Assembly (NCBI RefSeq): GCF_000971335.1 | Contig: NZ_JZJL01000032.1 | Location: 1-58,512 of the forward strand | Source: Chromobacterium vaccinii | Lineage (GTDB): Bacteria > Pseudomonadota > Gammaproteobacteria > Burkholderiales > Chromobacteriaceae | Direction: 5' to 3' | DNA length: 58,512 nucleotides | Position numbers and translations under genes: made by a program | In this document: positions 18,499 to 29,318 of the stretch, one piece after another | Layout: each line of letters starts with the position of its first letter | Numbering within the stretch: position 1 is the first letter of the stretch | Notes under the pieces: model-generated | Database searches by the model: none | The model's input: the letters and a program-made list of their open reading frames with translations, nothing else | What the model was told of the DNA's origin: nothing

Positions 18499-19158
18499 AT
18501 GAAACGGCATTCCGCCCTGGCCGCCTTGGCGCTGCTGTCGCTGCACCTTCCCGCCGCCCGCGCCGCGGACAGCTTCGGCTACGGCAAGATAGGCACCGGC
18601 GCCGAGCTGGGCGTCGGCTACGCGCTGAACGACGATCTGGACCTGCGCGTCGGCATCGCCGACACCTTCCGCTACCAGCAAGACAAGAGCCTGGACGGCT
18701 CGTCCTACCAGCTGAAATCCCGGGCCAACCCCGGGCTGGCCGCCAGCCTGGACTGGCGCCCGGCGCGCGGCAGCGGCTTCCGCCTGACTGGGGGGCTGCT
18801 GCTGTCCGGCAAGCCGCGGGACGACCTGGCGTTCTCGGCCAACGGCGCGGGCAATTACCCCCTCAACGGCAACGTCTACGCCGCATCGGCCATCGGTTCG
18901 CTGAACGGCAAGGTGGAATACCGGCAATTGGGCGCGTACCTAGGCGCGGGCTGGGATTTCACGCTGCCGGCGGCGCCCCGCTGGCGCGTCACCGCCGATC
19001 TGGGGGCGCAACTGCGCTTCGGCGGCAAAGCCACGCTGAATCCGGCCGGCGGCATCGCCGCGTCGGACCTGGCCGCGGCGCAGCAGAAGCTGGACCACGA
19101 CCTGGGCGGCACCCGCTTCCATCTCAGCGCGGGCGTGGGCCTGAGCTACGCGTTCTGA
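18499..19158 (+). CDS. Small outer-membrane beta-barrel protein
   Basis: 219 residues from MKRHSALAAL (AAAGGA upstream; the longer reading to 18253 is rejected). A Sec signal peptide ends at PAARAADS. The mature part alternates hydrophobic and polar residues in amphipathic strands (GAELGVGYALNDDLDLRVG, SGFRLTGGLLLSG, WRVTADLGAQLRFGG) and ends in aromatic LSYAF, the C-terminal signal for outer-membrane insertion. It resembles the OmpW-/autotransporter-like small barrels but I cannot name the family. It is divergent from the sensor operon, which might control it. Confidence 0.8.
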   Translation: MKRHSALAALALLSLHLPAARAADSFGYGKIGTGAELGVGYALNDDLDLRVGIADTFRYQQDKSLDGSSYQLKSRANPGLAASLDWRPARGSGFRLTGGLLLSGKPRDDLAFSANGAGNYPLNGNVYAASAIGSLNGKVEYRQLGAYLGAGWDFTLPAAPRWRVTADLGAQLRFGGKATLNPAGGIAASDLAAAQQKLDHDLGGTRFHLSAGVGLSYAF

Positions 19159-19167
19159 TGTGGAAAA

Positions 19168-19193
19168 GGCCTGCGCCGCCGATGGCGCAGGCC
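19168..19193. terminator. Bidirectional terminator between convergent genes
   Basis: GGCCTGCGCC (19168-19177) pairs with GGCGCAGGCC (19184-19193), with an A-run before and TCTTT after. It lies between the outer-membrane protein gene and the convergent AhpD-like gene. Confidence 0.85.
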
Positions 19194-19218
19194 TCTTTAA
19201 ACTCCGGCCAGCCGGGCT

Positions 19219-19683
19219 TCAGAATGCGTACTGGCCCGGCTGATACCCTCCCGCCGGCGTGTCGCAGCCGATGGACACGCGGTTCCAACCGTTGATCGCG
19301 ACGATGGCCCAGGTCAGATCGACGGCTTCCTTGTCGTCGAAATGCCGCGCCAGCTCGGTCCGCAGCGCCGCTTCCGGATGCCCCGCGGCCACCTGCGTCA
19401 GCGCCTCGGCCCAGGCCAGCGCGGCGCGCTCGCGCTCGGTGTAGCACGGCGCTTCGCGCCAGGCTGACAGCAGGTACAAACGCTGCTCGGTTTCGCCTGC
19501 CGCGCGCGCGTCCTTGGTGTGCATGTCGATGCAGAAGGCGCAACCGTTCAGCTGCGACACGCGGGTCTTCACCAGCTCGAGCAGGGCGTGATCGAGGCCG
19601 CAGCCGCGGATGTAGCGCTCCAGCCCCGCCTGGGCCTGATAGCCTTGCGGCGAGATTTTCGGATAGTCGAGAAAACGGGACAT
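19219..19683 (-). CDS. AhpD-like carboxymuconolactone decarboxylase-family protein
   Basis: 154 residues from MSRFLDYPKI (CAGGAG upstream). The peroxidase active-site motif Cys48-x2-Cys51-x3-His55 in NGCAFCIDMHTKDAR is complete, and WAEALTQVAAG is the conserved helix of the family. AhpD-like proteins reduce peroxides or disulphides and detoxify hydroperoxides. It lies 37 bases downstream of the PEP mutase-family gene on the same strand, so the two are probably cotranscribed. Confidence 0.88.
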   Translation of the reverse strand: MSRFLDYPKISPQGYQAQAGLERYIRGCGLDHALLELVKTRVSQLNGCAFCIDMHTKDARAAGETEQRLYLLSAWREAPCYTERERAALAWAEALTQVAAGHPEAALRTELARHFDDKEAVDLTWAIVAINGWNRVSIGCDTPAGGYQPGQYAF

Positions 19684-19720
19684 GCTTGCTGCTCCTGAAT
19701 GGGTTTTGGGAAGTTGCGCG

Positions 19721-20569
19721 TTAGCCGCGCGGCGCGAATAGCGCCTGGGCGTCGGCATAGCCCAGCGGGGTTCTCAGCGCCGACAAATCGCCCGCGTCCC
19801 GCAGCGCCGTCGCAGTCCGGCCCAAGGCCTGCATCGCCACCAGCGCCGGACCGATGGCGGTGCTGACGCGCGCCACGCCCAGCGCGGAAAGCTCGGCCAG
19901 GCCCGGCAAACCGGGCATCGCGGCGGCATTGACCGGCGCCGGCACGGCGTCGCACAGCTGCGCCAGCAGCGCGGGATCGGACAGGCCCATGGGGAAGACG
20001 CCGTCGGCGCCGCTGTCCAGGTACAGCCGCGCCCGCGCCAGCGTCTCGTCGAAACGGGCTTCGGCCGGGCCTTCGCCATGCAGGAACAGGTCAGTGCGGG
20101 CATTGATGAAAATGGGCACCTCCAGCGCGTCCGCGGCGGCGCGGGCGGCCTGCAGGCGTTCGCGCATCTCGTCCGCGCCGCGCAGCGAGAAGCGGCCAGC
20201 GGCGTCGTAACGGCCGTCCTCCAGATTGACGCCCGCCGCGCCGACGCGGATCGCCGCGGCGACGGTGTCCGCCACTCCGGCCGGCGCATCGCCGTAGCCG
20301 TCTTCCAGATCCACGCTCAACGGCGCCTTCAGCACCCTGGCGATGCGGGAGACGGCGGCCAGCAGCTCCTCGCGCGGCAGCTCGCCGCCGTCGCGGTAGC
20401 CAAGCGACCACGCTACCGCGGCGCTGCTGGTGGCCAGTGCGGGGAAGCCGGCCTGCTCGAACACCCGGGCGCTCAAGGCGTCCCAGACATTGGGCAACAA
20501 CAGCGGCGTTGAGCCCTGATGCAGGCGGCGGAAGGTCTGGGCGCGGTATACGGCGTCGGCATGGTTCAT
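19721..20569 (-). CDS. Isocitrate lyase/PEP mutase-family protein
   Basis: 282 residues, starting at ATG 20569 since AAGGA is seven bases upstream. It has the family TIM-barrel pattern: LLLPNVWDALSARVFEQAGF, then the metal-binding DLEDGYGD, VNLEDGRYDAAGR, INARTDLFLHGEG and DGVFPMGLSDPALL. The usual KKCGH catalytic Cys signature is not seen, so it belongs to the PEP mutase/oxaloacetate decarboxylase-like branch (2-methylisocitrate lyase-like proteins). The substrate is not predictable. It is divergent to a MocR regulator, which may regulate it. Confidence 0.85.
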   Translation of the reverse strand: MNHADAVYRAQTFRRLHQGSTPLLLPNVWDALSARVFEQAGFPALATSSAAVAWSLGYRDGGELPREELLAAVSRIARVLKAPLSVDLEDGYGDAPAGVADTVAAAIRVGAAGVNLEDGRYDAAGRFSLRGADEMRERLQAARAAADALEVPIFINARTDLFLHGEGPAEARFDETLARARLYLDSGADGVFPMGLSDPALLAQLCDAVPAPVNAAAMPGLPGLAELSALGVARVSTAIGPALVAMQALGRTATALRDAGDLSALRTPLGYADAQALFAPRG

Positions 20570-20667
20570 CGGCATTCCTTGTCGGTTGGCGGTCATTTGG
20601 CTACCCGGCAAGATACCGGCGGGATGGTACAATGCTGAGAGCCAAAAATCGTCAAAACGAGTAGGCC

Positions 20668-22092
20668 ATGATTCCCGACGCCCTCCAGTTCGAATTGCTG
20701 CGCGGCCACGCGTCGCCGCTGCATCGCCAGCTCTATCTGCGCATCCGCGAAGCCATCCTGGCCGGCCAGCTGCCGCCGGGCGCCCGCCTGCCGGCCACGC
20801 GGGTGCTGGCCGCCGACCTCGGCATCTCGCGCGGTACCGTCGACCAGGCCTACGGCCAATTGCTGGCGGAAGGCTTTCTGCTCAGCCGCGCCACCGCCGG
20901 CACCGTGGTCCATCCCCAACTGGAGGCCCGACGCCCCGATCCATCGCCCCCCTCGGCAACCGGTCCGAAGCCAGTCCTGGCCGACTCGCCCGAGCCCGCC
21001 CCGCCGCGCCCCTTCCAGCTCGGGCTGCCCGCGCTGGACGCCTTCCCGCGCAAGCTGTGGGCGCGGCTTGCCGGCCGCCGCGCCAGGGGCTTGTCGCTGG
21101 CGCGGCTGAATTATCCCGACCCCGCGGGCTATCCGCCGCTGCGCGAGGCCATCGTCCGCCACCTGGCCCTGTTTCGCGGCATCCAGTGCTCCGCAGATCA
21201 GATATTCATCACCAGCGGCTTCCAGGCCGCGCTGGGGCTGGCGGTCCGCACCCTGCTGCGCCCCGGCGACCCGGTCTGGATGGAGGACCCCGGCTACTTC
21301 CGCGCCAGCGGCGCGCTGCGGCTGGCCGGCGCCAGGCTTGCGCCTGCGCCGGTGGATAGCGATGGATTACAAGTGGACGAGGCGATCCGCCGCGAACCCG
21401 ACGCAAGGATGGCCTACTGCACGCCCTCCCACCATTCGCCGCTGGGGATCACGCTGTCGCTGCCGCGCCGGCTCGAGCTGCTGGACTGGGCCGCGCGGCG
21501 GCAAGCCTGGATCGTCGAGGACGACTACGACGGCGAATTCCGCTACGACGGCCCGCCGCTTCCCGCGCTCAGCAGCCTGGACCGCTCCGGCCGGGCGCTC
21601 TACATCGGCAGCTTCAGCAAGACCCTGTTTCCCGGTCTGCGCCTGGGCTATCTGGTGACGCCGCCCAGCGAGGCGGCGCGCTTCGCCGAGGCCTGCAATC
21701 TGCTCTCCCCCTCGCCGTCCATCCTGGATCAGGCGACAACCGCCGACTTCCTGGATCAGGGCCACTTCGCCCGCCACATCAAGCGGATGCGCGCGCTCTA
21801 CGCCCAGCGCCGCGCCGCGCTGGCCGCCGCCTTGCAAGCCGAATGCGGCGCGCGGCTGCGGCTGGACGGCCAGGCGGTCGGCCTGCAACTGACCGCCTGG
21901 CTGCACGACGGCGAAGACGACCGCGCGGCGGCGGCGCGCCTGAGCGCCAGCGGATTGGCGGGCCAGCCGCTGTCCGCCTTCAGCCTGGAATGCGGCCATC
22001 CTCCGGCTCTGCTGCTGGGCTTCGCCAATGTGCCGGCCGAGCAGGCGCCCGCGCTGGCGCGGCGGCTCAGGGAGGCGCTGGACGCGCGCTAG
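20668..22092 (+). CDS. MocR-type regulator (GntR helix-turn-helix fused to an aminotransferase-like domain)
   Basis: 474 residues. The N-terminal winged helix-turn-helix of the GntR type reads LYLRIREAILAGQLPPGARL and then LGISRGTVDQAYGQLLAEGF. A Pro-rich linker (about 85-115) precedes a fold-type I aminotransferase domain with SFSKTLFPGLRLGYLVTPP, where the Lys would bind pyridoxal 5'-phosphate, and the Asp/Tyr-containing VEDDYDGEFRY. MocR proteins act as PLP-dependent transcriptional switches (for example PdxR, GabR). Its targets are likely itself and the divergent PEP mutase-like gene. Confidence 0.9.
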   Translation: MIPDALQFELLRGHASPLHRQLYLRIREAILAGQLPPGARLPATRVLAADLGISRGTVDQAYGQLLAEGFLLSRATAGTVVHPQLEARRPDPSPPSATGPKPVLADSPEPAPPRPFQLGLPALDAFPRKLWARLAGRRARGLSLARLNYPDPAGYPPLREAIVRHLALFRGIQCSADQIFITSGFQAALGLAVRTLLRPGDPVWMEDPGYFRASGALRLAGARLAPAPVDSDGLQVDEAIRREPDARMAYCTPSHHSPLGITLSLPRRLELLDWAARRQAWIVEDDYDGEFRYDGPPLPALSSLDRSGRALYIGSFSKTLFPGLRLGYLVTPPSEAARFAEACNLLSPSPSILDQATTADFLDQGHFARHIKRMRALYAQRRAALAAALQAECGARLRLDGQAVGLQLTAWLHDGEDDRAAAARLSASGLAGQPLSAFSLECGHPPALLLGFANVPAEQAPALARRLREALDAR

Positions 22093-22124
22093 GGATGCCT
22101 CTTCGGCTCAATTGTTGATTCAGA

Positions 22125-22146
22125 AAATGTTATGTTATAACTTTCT
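22125..22146. promoter_or_regulatory. Zur box (candidate)
   Basis: The core GTTATGTTATAAC (22129-22141) is a perfect palindrome with flanking AAAT and TTTC. It resembles the proteobacterial Zur consensus (GnnATGTTATAnTATAACATnnC type). It covers the -10 element of a putative promoter (TTGTTG 22112-22117, 18-base spacer, TATAAC 22136-22141), so zinc-loaded Zur would block transcription. Confidence 0.7.
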
Positions 22147-22157
22147 TTATATTCAAT

Positions 22158-22172
22158 GCAATGATATAACAT
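22158..22172. promoter_or_regulatory. Second, weaker Zur box (candidate)
   Basis: TGCAATGATATAACA keeps one good half (TATAACA) and a degenerate left half. It lies about 33 bases (three turns) downstream of the first box, as in other tandem Zur sites. Confidence 0.5.
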
Positions 22173-22198
22173 CTCAAAATTCACACGACCTGACCTAG

Positions 22199-22822
22199 AT
22201 GACCATCGCCGCCAACCGATACGCAAGCGCTCGTCTTTCCGACAATCTGGCCGATCTCGCCGCCATCTTCGACCCCAACGTCGAACTCTGCCTGTACCGT
22301 CGTCCGCCGATAGCCGACATCGCTGGCTATCTGTGCCGCGCCGGACGCGACGGCTTGCCAGGCCTGGGCTGGCGGCGCGTGCTGACGCCCGGCGAGGCCG
22401 TCGACGCGCCGCTGGCCGACCTGCCCGGCCGCGAAGCGCTCTACGCCGATATCGCCTGGCTGTGTGATCTGTACGCCACGCTGACCGGTTGCGACCGCGT
22501 CGGCGCGCGGCTGGAAGTGCTGAGCGGCGCGATGTGCCCGCGCTTTCACGTCGACCGGATCGGCTTGCGCCTGCTGTGCTGCTATCAGGGCCCCGGCACC
22601 GAGTGGCTGCCCGACGCCGCCGCCGACCGCGCCCGCTTGGGCGTCGACACGCAGTCAGGCCTAGTGCGCGACGCCGCCGCCATCGGCCGGGCGCTGCCGT
22701 TTTCGGTGCTGCTGTTGAAAGGCGCCGGATGGCCTGGAGCCAACGGCGGCGCCATCCATCGCTCGCCGGCCCCTGCGCCGGGCGAGCCCCGGGTGCTGCT
22801 GGCGCTGGACGCCGTGTGCTAG
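22199..22822 (+). CDS. DUF1826 domain protein, zinc-starvation operon
   Basis: 207 residues of a cytoplasmic protein with no signal peptide. The hallmark segment [19 protein letters not shown] is followed by [11 protein letters not shown] and [10 protein letters not shown], which are typical of DUF1826 proteins. These are usually encoded next to ZigA/CobW GTPases behind Zur sites, which is exactly the arrangement here. The His/Cys cluster in that segment could bind a metal. The function is unknown; a link with zinc allocation comes from context. Confidence 0.85.
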   Translation: MTIAANRYASARLSDNLADLAAIFDPNVELCLYRRPPIADIAGYLCRAGRDGLPGLGWRRVLTPGEAVDAPLADLPGREALYADIAWLCDLYATLTGCDRVGARLEVLSGAMCPRFHVDRIGLRLLCCYQGPGTEWLPDAAADRARLGVDTQSGLVRDAAAIGRALPFSVLLLKGAGWPGANGGAIHRSPAPAPGEPRVLLALDAVC

Positions 22823-22851
22823 CCCCCTCCCCGCAAACAAGGAGTCAAAAC

Positions 22852-24065
<1,214 letters not shown>

Positions 24066-24140
24066 TGCCAAGCGCGGGCGGCTCGCCGCCGCCCGCTCTG
24101 CTATAATCGGCGCTTTCCGCAATTCTCCGTTCTTTAGCCG

Positions 24141-27100
24141 ATGACTCCTGCCGCCCGCCTCGCCGACCTGAAATCCGCCCTGTCCTGCTGCCTGATCCGC
24201 GACCGCCACCTGCTACGCCGCAAGCTCGCCGACGCCGGCGACCGGCTGAAGAAGAATCAGCTCGCCGACAAGCTGCTGGCGGACATCGCCGGCCAGGTGG
24301 AGCGTTCGCGCAGCCGCGCCGACGCGCGCCGCGCGCACCTGCCCAAGCCCCAGTTCGACGACGCGCTGCCGGTCAACCAGAAGCTGCCCGACATCAAGAG
24401 CGCGATCGACAAGAACCAGGTGGTGATCATCTGCGGCGAGACCGGCTCCGGCAAAACCACGCAGATCCCCAAGATCTGCCTGGAGCTGGGCCGCGGCGTG
24501 TTCGGCCTGATCGGCCACACCCAGCCTCGCCGGCTGGCCGCGCGCTCGGTGGCGACGCGGATCGCGCAAGAGCTGGGTTCGCAGCTGGGCGAGCATGTCG
24601 GCTTCAAGGTGCGCTTCACCGACAAACTGTCGGAAAAATCGGTGATCAAGCTGATGACCGACGGCATCATGCTGGCGGAGACGCAAACCGACCGCTACCT
24701 GGAAGCGTACGACACCATCATCATCGACGAAGCGCACGAACGCAGCCTGAACATCGACTTCCTGCTGGGCTACCTGAAGCAGCTGCTGCCGCGCCGCCCG
24801 GACCTGAAGATCATCATCACCTCCGCCACCATCGACGCCGACCGCTTCTCCAGGCACTTCGACGGCGCGCCGGTGATCGAGGTGTCCGGCCGCACCTACC
24901 CGGTGGAAGTGCGCTACCGGCCGCTGAAGCAGCGCGATGAGGATGAGCGCGAGATGGAGATGGAAGACGCCATCGTCGACGCGGCGGACGAGCTGTCGCG
25001 CCAGGGGCCCGGCGACATGCTGGTGTTCCTGCCCGGCGAGCGCGAAATCCGCGAGACGGCTGAGAAACTGCGCAAATCCGGCATCCGCGGCTACGAGATC
25101 CTGCCGCTGTTCGCGCGGCTGTCCAACGAGGACCAGCAAAAGATTTTCAAGCCGTCCGGCGGCCGCCGCATCGTGCTGGCCACCAACGTGGCGGAAACCT
25201 CGCTGACCGTGCCCGGCATCAAGTACGTGATCGACACCGGCCTCGCCCGCATCAACCGCTACAGCCCGCGCGCCAAGGTGGAGCAGCTGCAGGTGGAAAA
25301 AGTGTCGCAGGCCGCCGCCCGCCAACGCGCCGGCCGCTGCGGCCGCGTCGAGTCCGGCATCTGCGTGCGCCTGTATGCCGAGGACGACTTCAACGCCCGC
25401 CCGGCCTTCACCGACCCGGAAATCGTCCGCTCCAACCTGGCGGCGGTGATCCTGCGCATGGCGGCGCTGCGGCTGGGCAAGGTGGACGAGTTCCCCTTCC
25501 TGGAAGCGCCGTCCAGCCGCCTGGTGGCCGACGGCTACCAGGTGTTGACCGAACTGGGCGCCGTCAATGAGCTGGGCGAGCTCACCCCGGTGGGCAAGGA
25601 GCTGGCGCGCATCCCGGTGGACCCGAAAGTGGGCCGCCTGCTGCTCGCCGGCCGCGACTTCCACTGCGCGCGCGAAGTGCTGATCATCGCCGCCGCGCTG
25701 TCGATACAGGACCCGCGCGAGCGGCCGTTCGAAGCCCGCGACGCCGCCGAAAAGGCCCAGGCGCGCTTCAATGACGAAAAGTCGGACTTCCTGTCCTTCC
25801 TGCACCTATGGGATTTCTTCGCCGACGCGCTGAAGAACAAGAAGACCAACCGCCAGCTGGTCAACGCCTGCCACGACCACTTTCTGTCGTATATGCGCAT
25901 GCGCGAGTGGCGCGAGCTGCACGCGCAGCTGGCCGAGATCGCCAGCGAACTGGGCTTGATCACCCGCGACGAGGCCCACGCCGACGCCGAGCAGCCTGAC
26001 GCGCAGATGTCGGCCAAGAAACGCCAGCAACTGGACGCCGTGGCCTATGAGAACCTGCACAAGGCGCTGGTGACCGGCCTGATCGGCAATATCGGCATGA
26101 AAAACCAGGAAGGCGACGACTACCAGGGCGCGCGCGGCGTCGCCTTCCACGTCTTCCCCGGCTCCGGCCTGAAGAAGGCCAAGCCCAAGTGGCTGGTGGC
26201 GGCCGAACTGGTGGAGACCACCCGCCTCTACGCCCGCTGCGTGGCCAAGATCGAGCCGGAATGGGTGGAAAAGCTGGCGCCGCATCTGGTGAAGTACCAC
26301 TACTTCGAACCGCATTGGGAAAAGAGCCGCGGCGAAGTGGTGGCCAGCGAGCGCGTCACGCTGTACAGCCTGACGCTGATCCCGCGCCGAGCCGTCAGCT
26401 ACGGCCGCATCGCGCCGGAAGAAGCGCGCGAGCTGTTCATCCGCGGCGCGCTGGTGAATATGGAATACGTCAGCAACGCGCCCTTCTTCCAACGCAACCA
26501 GCAGCTGATCCGCGAGGTGGAGCAACTGGAGCACAAGGCGCGCCGCCAGGACGTGCTGGTGGACGAGGAAGCGCTGTACGCCTTCTACAGCGAACGCATC
26601 CCGGCCGAGGTAGTGGACGCCGCCAGCTTCGAAGCCTGGCGCAAGGAAGCGGAAAGAGCCGAGCCCAAGCTCCTGCACCTGACCCGCGAAGAGCTGATGC
26701 GCCACGCCGCCCAGCACGTGACCGAAAACCAGTTCCCGGAATGGCTGGAGCTGGAGGACGGCAAGCTGAAGCTGCGCTACCGCTTCGAGCCGAAACACCC
26801 GCTGGACGGCGTCACCATCGACGTGCCGCTGGCCATCCTGAACCGCCTGACGCCGGGGCCCTTCGAATGGCTGGTGCCGGGCATGCTGCGCGACAAGCTG
26901 CAGCAGCTGATCAAGGGCCTGCCCAAGCAGATCCGCCGCTGCTGCGTGCCGGTGCCGGATTTCATCACCCGCTTCCTGCTGACCAATCCGGACCTGCAAC
27001 AACCGATCGCGCCGCAGTTGGCGCGCTTCATCCTGCGCGAGACCGGCGGCGTCAAGGTGGACATCGACGAGTTCAACAAGCAGGAACTGCCGGAGCACAT

Positions 27101-28076
27101 GCTGTTCAACTTCCGCGTGATCGACGACGGCAAGCAGGAGATCGGCATGGGCCGCGACCTGGCCGCGCTGCAAAAGCAGTTCGGCCAGGCGGCGCAGCTG
27201 ACCTTCCGCGACACCAGCGCCGAATTCGAGCGCGACGACGTCAAGACCTGGGACTTCGGCGAACTGCCGGAAAGCATACAGTTCGCCCGCGGCCGCCAGC
27301 AGCTGACCGGCTACCCGGCGCTGACGCTGGAGGAAGACCGCGTCGCCATCCGCCTGTTCGACACCCAGGCCGTGGCGGAAAGACATCACCGCCAGGGCGT
27401 GGTGAAGCTGCTGCAGCTGCAATTGAAAGAGCAGATGAAGCAGCTCGGCAAAGGCCTGCCGGGCATGACGCAAATCGGCCTGCAGCTGCGCGCGGTGGCC
27501 AACGCCGACGACCTGCTCGCCGACGCCATCGCCGCCATCTGCGACCGCGCCTTCATCGGCGAGGACGCGCTGCCGCGCAATGAAAAGGCCTTCAACGACC
27601 AGAAGAACCGCGCCCGCACGCGCTTGCCGGCGGTGATCCAGGCGGTGGCGCAATACCTGCAGCAGATCGCCGCCGAGTATGTTCCGCTAAGCAATAAAAT
27701 GCAGAAGCATAAGCTGGGCCATGAGCTAAAACAGCAAATGGACAAGCTGGTCTACAAGGGCTTCCTGGCCGCCACGCCTTGGAGCCAGCTGCCCCAGCTG
27801 CCGCGCTACATGAAGGCGATGAGCATGCGGATGGACAAGCAGCCGGCCAATCCGCAGCGGGACGGCCAGCGCGGCGCGGAAATCCGCGAGCTGTGGCAGC
27901 AGTGGGAACAGCGCGTGGCCGAACAGCAGGAACAGGGCGAAGCGGCACCGGCGGTGCTGGATTTCCGCTGGATGCTGGAGGAATTGCGCGTCAGCCTGTT
28001 CGCCCAGGAGTTGAAAACGCCGTACCCGGTTTCGGTCAAGCGGCTGCAAAAAGTCTGGAACGAGTTGCCGCGATAG
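24141..28076 (+). CDS. hrpA: ATP-dependent RNA helicase HrpA
   Basis: 1311 residues, full length for HrpA. The N-terminal helicase core contains Walker A (IICGETGSGKTTQIPKICLE), DEAH (IIIDEAHERSLNIDFLLGYL), SAT (ITSATIDADRF) and motif VI (QRAGRCGRV), followed by helicase-associated HA2 and OB-fold domains and the long HrpA-specific C-terminal extension (DUF3418). HrpA unwinds RNA, processes fimbrial mRNA in E. coli and rescues stalled ribosomes. The protein is complete. It starts with ATG 24141 without a strong Shine-Dalgarno. Confidence 0.97.
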   Translation: MTPAARLADLKSALSCCLIRDRHLLRRKLADAGDRLKKNQLADKLLADIAGQVERSRSRADARRAHLPKPQFDDALPVNQKLPDIKSAIDKNQVVIICGETGSGKTTQIPKICLELGRGVFGLIGHTQPRRLAARSVATRIAQELGSQLGEHVGFKVRFTDKLSEKSVIKLMTDGIMLAETQTDRYLEAYDTIIIDEAHERSLNIDFLLGYLKQLLPRRPDLKIIITSATIDADRFSRHFDGAPVIEVSGRTYPVEVRYRPLKQRDEDEREMEMEDAIVDAADELSRQGPGDMLVFLPGEREIRETAEKLRKSGIRGYEILPLFARLSNEDQQKIFKPSGGRRIVLATNVAETSLTVPGIKYVIDTGLARINRYSPRAKVEQLQVEKVSQAAARQRAGRCGRVESGICVRLYAEDDFNARPAFTDPEIVRSNLAAVILRMAALRLGKVDEFPFLEAPSSRLVADGYQVLTELGAVNELGELTPVGKELARIPVDPKVGRLLLAGRDFHCAREVLIIAAALSIQDPRERPFEARDAAEKAQARFNDEKSDFLSFLHLWDFFADALKNKKTNRQLVNACHDHFLSYMRMREWRELHAQLAEIASELGLITRDEAHADAEQPDAQMSAKKRQQLDAVAYENLHKALVTGLIGNIGMKNQEGDDYQGARGVAFHVFPGSGLKKAKPKWLVAAELVETTRLYARCVAKIEPEWVEKLAPHLVKYHYFEPHWEKSRGEVVASERVTLYSLTLIPRRAVSYGRIAPEEARELFIRGALVNMEYVSNAPFFQRNQQLIREVEQLEHKARRQDVLVDEEALYAFYSERIPAEVVDAASFEAWRKEAERAEPKLLHLTREELMRHAAQHVTENQFPEWLELEDGKLKLRYRFEPKHPLDGVTIDVPLAILNRLTPGPFEWLVPGMLRDKLQQLIKGLPKQIRRCCVPVPDFITRFLLTNPDLQQPIAPQLARFILRETGGVKVDIDEFNKQELPEHMLFNFRVIDDGKQEIGMGRDLAALQKQFGQAAQLTFRDTSAEFERDDVKTWDFGELPESIQFARGRQQLTGYPALTLEEDRVAIRLFDTQAVAERHHRQGVVKLLQLQLKEQMKQLGKGLPGMTQIGLQLRAVANADDLLADAIAAICDRAFIGEDALPRNEKAFNDQKNRARTRLPAVIQAVAQYLQQIAAEYVPLSNKMQKHKLGHELKQQMDKLVYKGFLAATPWSQLPQLPRYMKAMSMRMDKQPANPQRDGQRGAEIRELWQQWEQRVAEQQEQGEAAPAVLDFRWMLEELRVSLFAQELKTPYPVSVKRLQKVWNELPR

Positions 28077-28149
28077 CGAGATTGAGTACAGCTTGCAATG
28101 ACATTGAATTATCATGCTGTGAATTTTCACGTCGCAAGCGACTATCGAC

Positions 28150-29289
28150 ATGACCGTTGACTCAGGCAAGAAACCGACCAAGGTTTCTTCATCGATGCTG
28201 TCCATCGGCAAGGAATTGCCGGTGGACGTCTATTCCAAGAGCGGTTTCCTGCTGCTCAAGCGGGGCCATTACGTGCTGACGCCGGAGCAGAAGCAAAAAC
28301 TGGTCAGCCTGGGCTTCGCCGAAGCCAAGGCCGATGCCAAGCCGGTAGAGAAGCCCAACCTCAACGACAATCACAAGCCATCGCTGTTCGAGGACATCGC
28401 CTTCCTGCAACAGCGCGTGCGCAGCGTGCTCCACCATGCGCTGGTCACCCGCAACTTCGAAGCCAAGGTGATGGAGATCGCCCAGTCGCTGATCCAGCTG
28501 GCCGAGAAATTTCCGGACGCGCTGATCGCTTCCATCTTCCTGGTGCCGTTTTCCGAATACAGCGTCGCCCACTCGCTGCACGCGGCGGCGCTGCTGTCCA
28601 TCTTCACCCGCCACATCACGCTGCCGCCCAAGCACCGCGAGACGCTGATCTGCGCGGCGTTGACGATGAACATCTCTCAGGTGGAGCTGCAAAACGAGCT
28701 GTTCGGCCAGGCCTCCCGCCTCGACGACGACCAGCGCCGGGCGGTGCTCGACCACCCGATCATGAGCTCGGCCATCCTCAGGGAGGCAGGGGTGGAAGAC
28801 CAGCTGTGGCACACGCTGGTGCAGACCCACCACGAGTCCTGGCAGGGCAACGGCTACCCCTTCGGCCTGTCCAGGGAACAGATCCTGCCCCCGGCGCACA
28901 TGCTGCGCCTGGCCGACATCACCTGCGCCAAGCTGCTGCCGCGCCGCTACCGATCGGCGCTGCTGCCGGCCACCGCGCTGGGGCAGATCTTCCAGCGCAA
29001 GGACAACGAATTCGATCAGGCCTTCATCACCATGCTGGTCAAGGAACTGGGCATCTACCCGCCCGGCAGCTTCGTGCGCATCGCCAGCGAGGAAATCTGC
29101 GTGGTGATCTCGGCCGGCGCCAAGCCAAGCGAGCCGCTGGTGGCGGCGATACGCCGCGCCGACGGCCCGCCCTTCGGAGAGCCGCTGCTGCGGGACACCA
29201 GCAAGCCGGCGCATAAGGTCACGGCGCCCTGCCATGCCGGCGAGGCCAAGGTGCGGGTGTCCTTCCTCGCCCATCTGTGGAAGAGCTGA
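28150..29289 (+). CDS. HD-GYP-like protein lacking the metal-binding HD pair
   Basis: 379 residues, cytoplasmic. An N-terminal region (about 1-60, KELPVDVYSKSGFLLLKRGH) resembles the DUF3391/PilZ-like front of many HD-GYP proteins. The GYP-containing segment HHESWQGNGYPFGLSREQI (227-245) is intact and the upstream SVAHSLHAAAL keeps His141. The signature HD pair (LHDIG in true enzymes) is replaced by ALTMNISQV (170-178), and the usual later Asp is in ADITCAKLLPRRYR with a Cys instead of the second Asp. It should therefore not be an active c-di-GMP phosphodiesterase and may be a binding effector. Confidence 0.82.
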   Translation: MTVDSGKKPTKVSSSMLSIGKELPVDVYSKSGFLLLKRGHYVLTPEQKQKLVSLGFAEAKADAKPVEKPNLNDNHKPSLFEDIAFLQQRVRSVLHHALVTRNFEAKVMEIAQSLIQLAEKFPDALIASIFLVPFSEYSVAHSLHAAALLSIFTRHITLPPKHRETLICAALTMNISQVELQNELFGQASRLDDDQRRAVLDHPIMSSAILREAGVEDQLWHTLVQTHHESWQGNGYPFGLSREQILPPAHMLRLADITCAKLLPRRYRSALLPATALGQIFQRKDNEFDQAFITMLVKELGIYPPGSFVRIASEEICVVISAGAKPSEPLVAAIRRADGPPFGEPLLRDTSKPAHKVTAPCHAGEAKVRVSFLAHLWKS

Positions 29290-29318
29290 ATCCCTTCGTC
29301 ATCCAATCTTAATATTTT

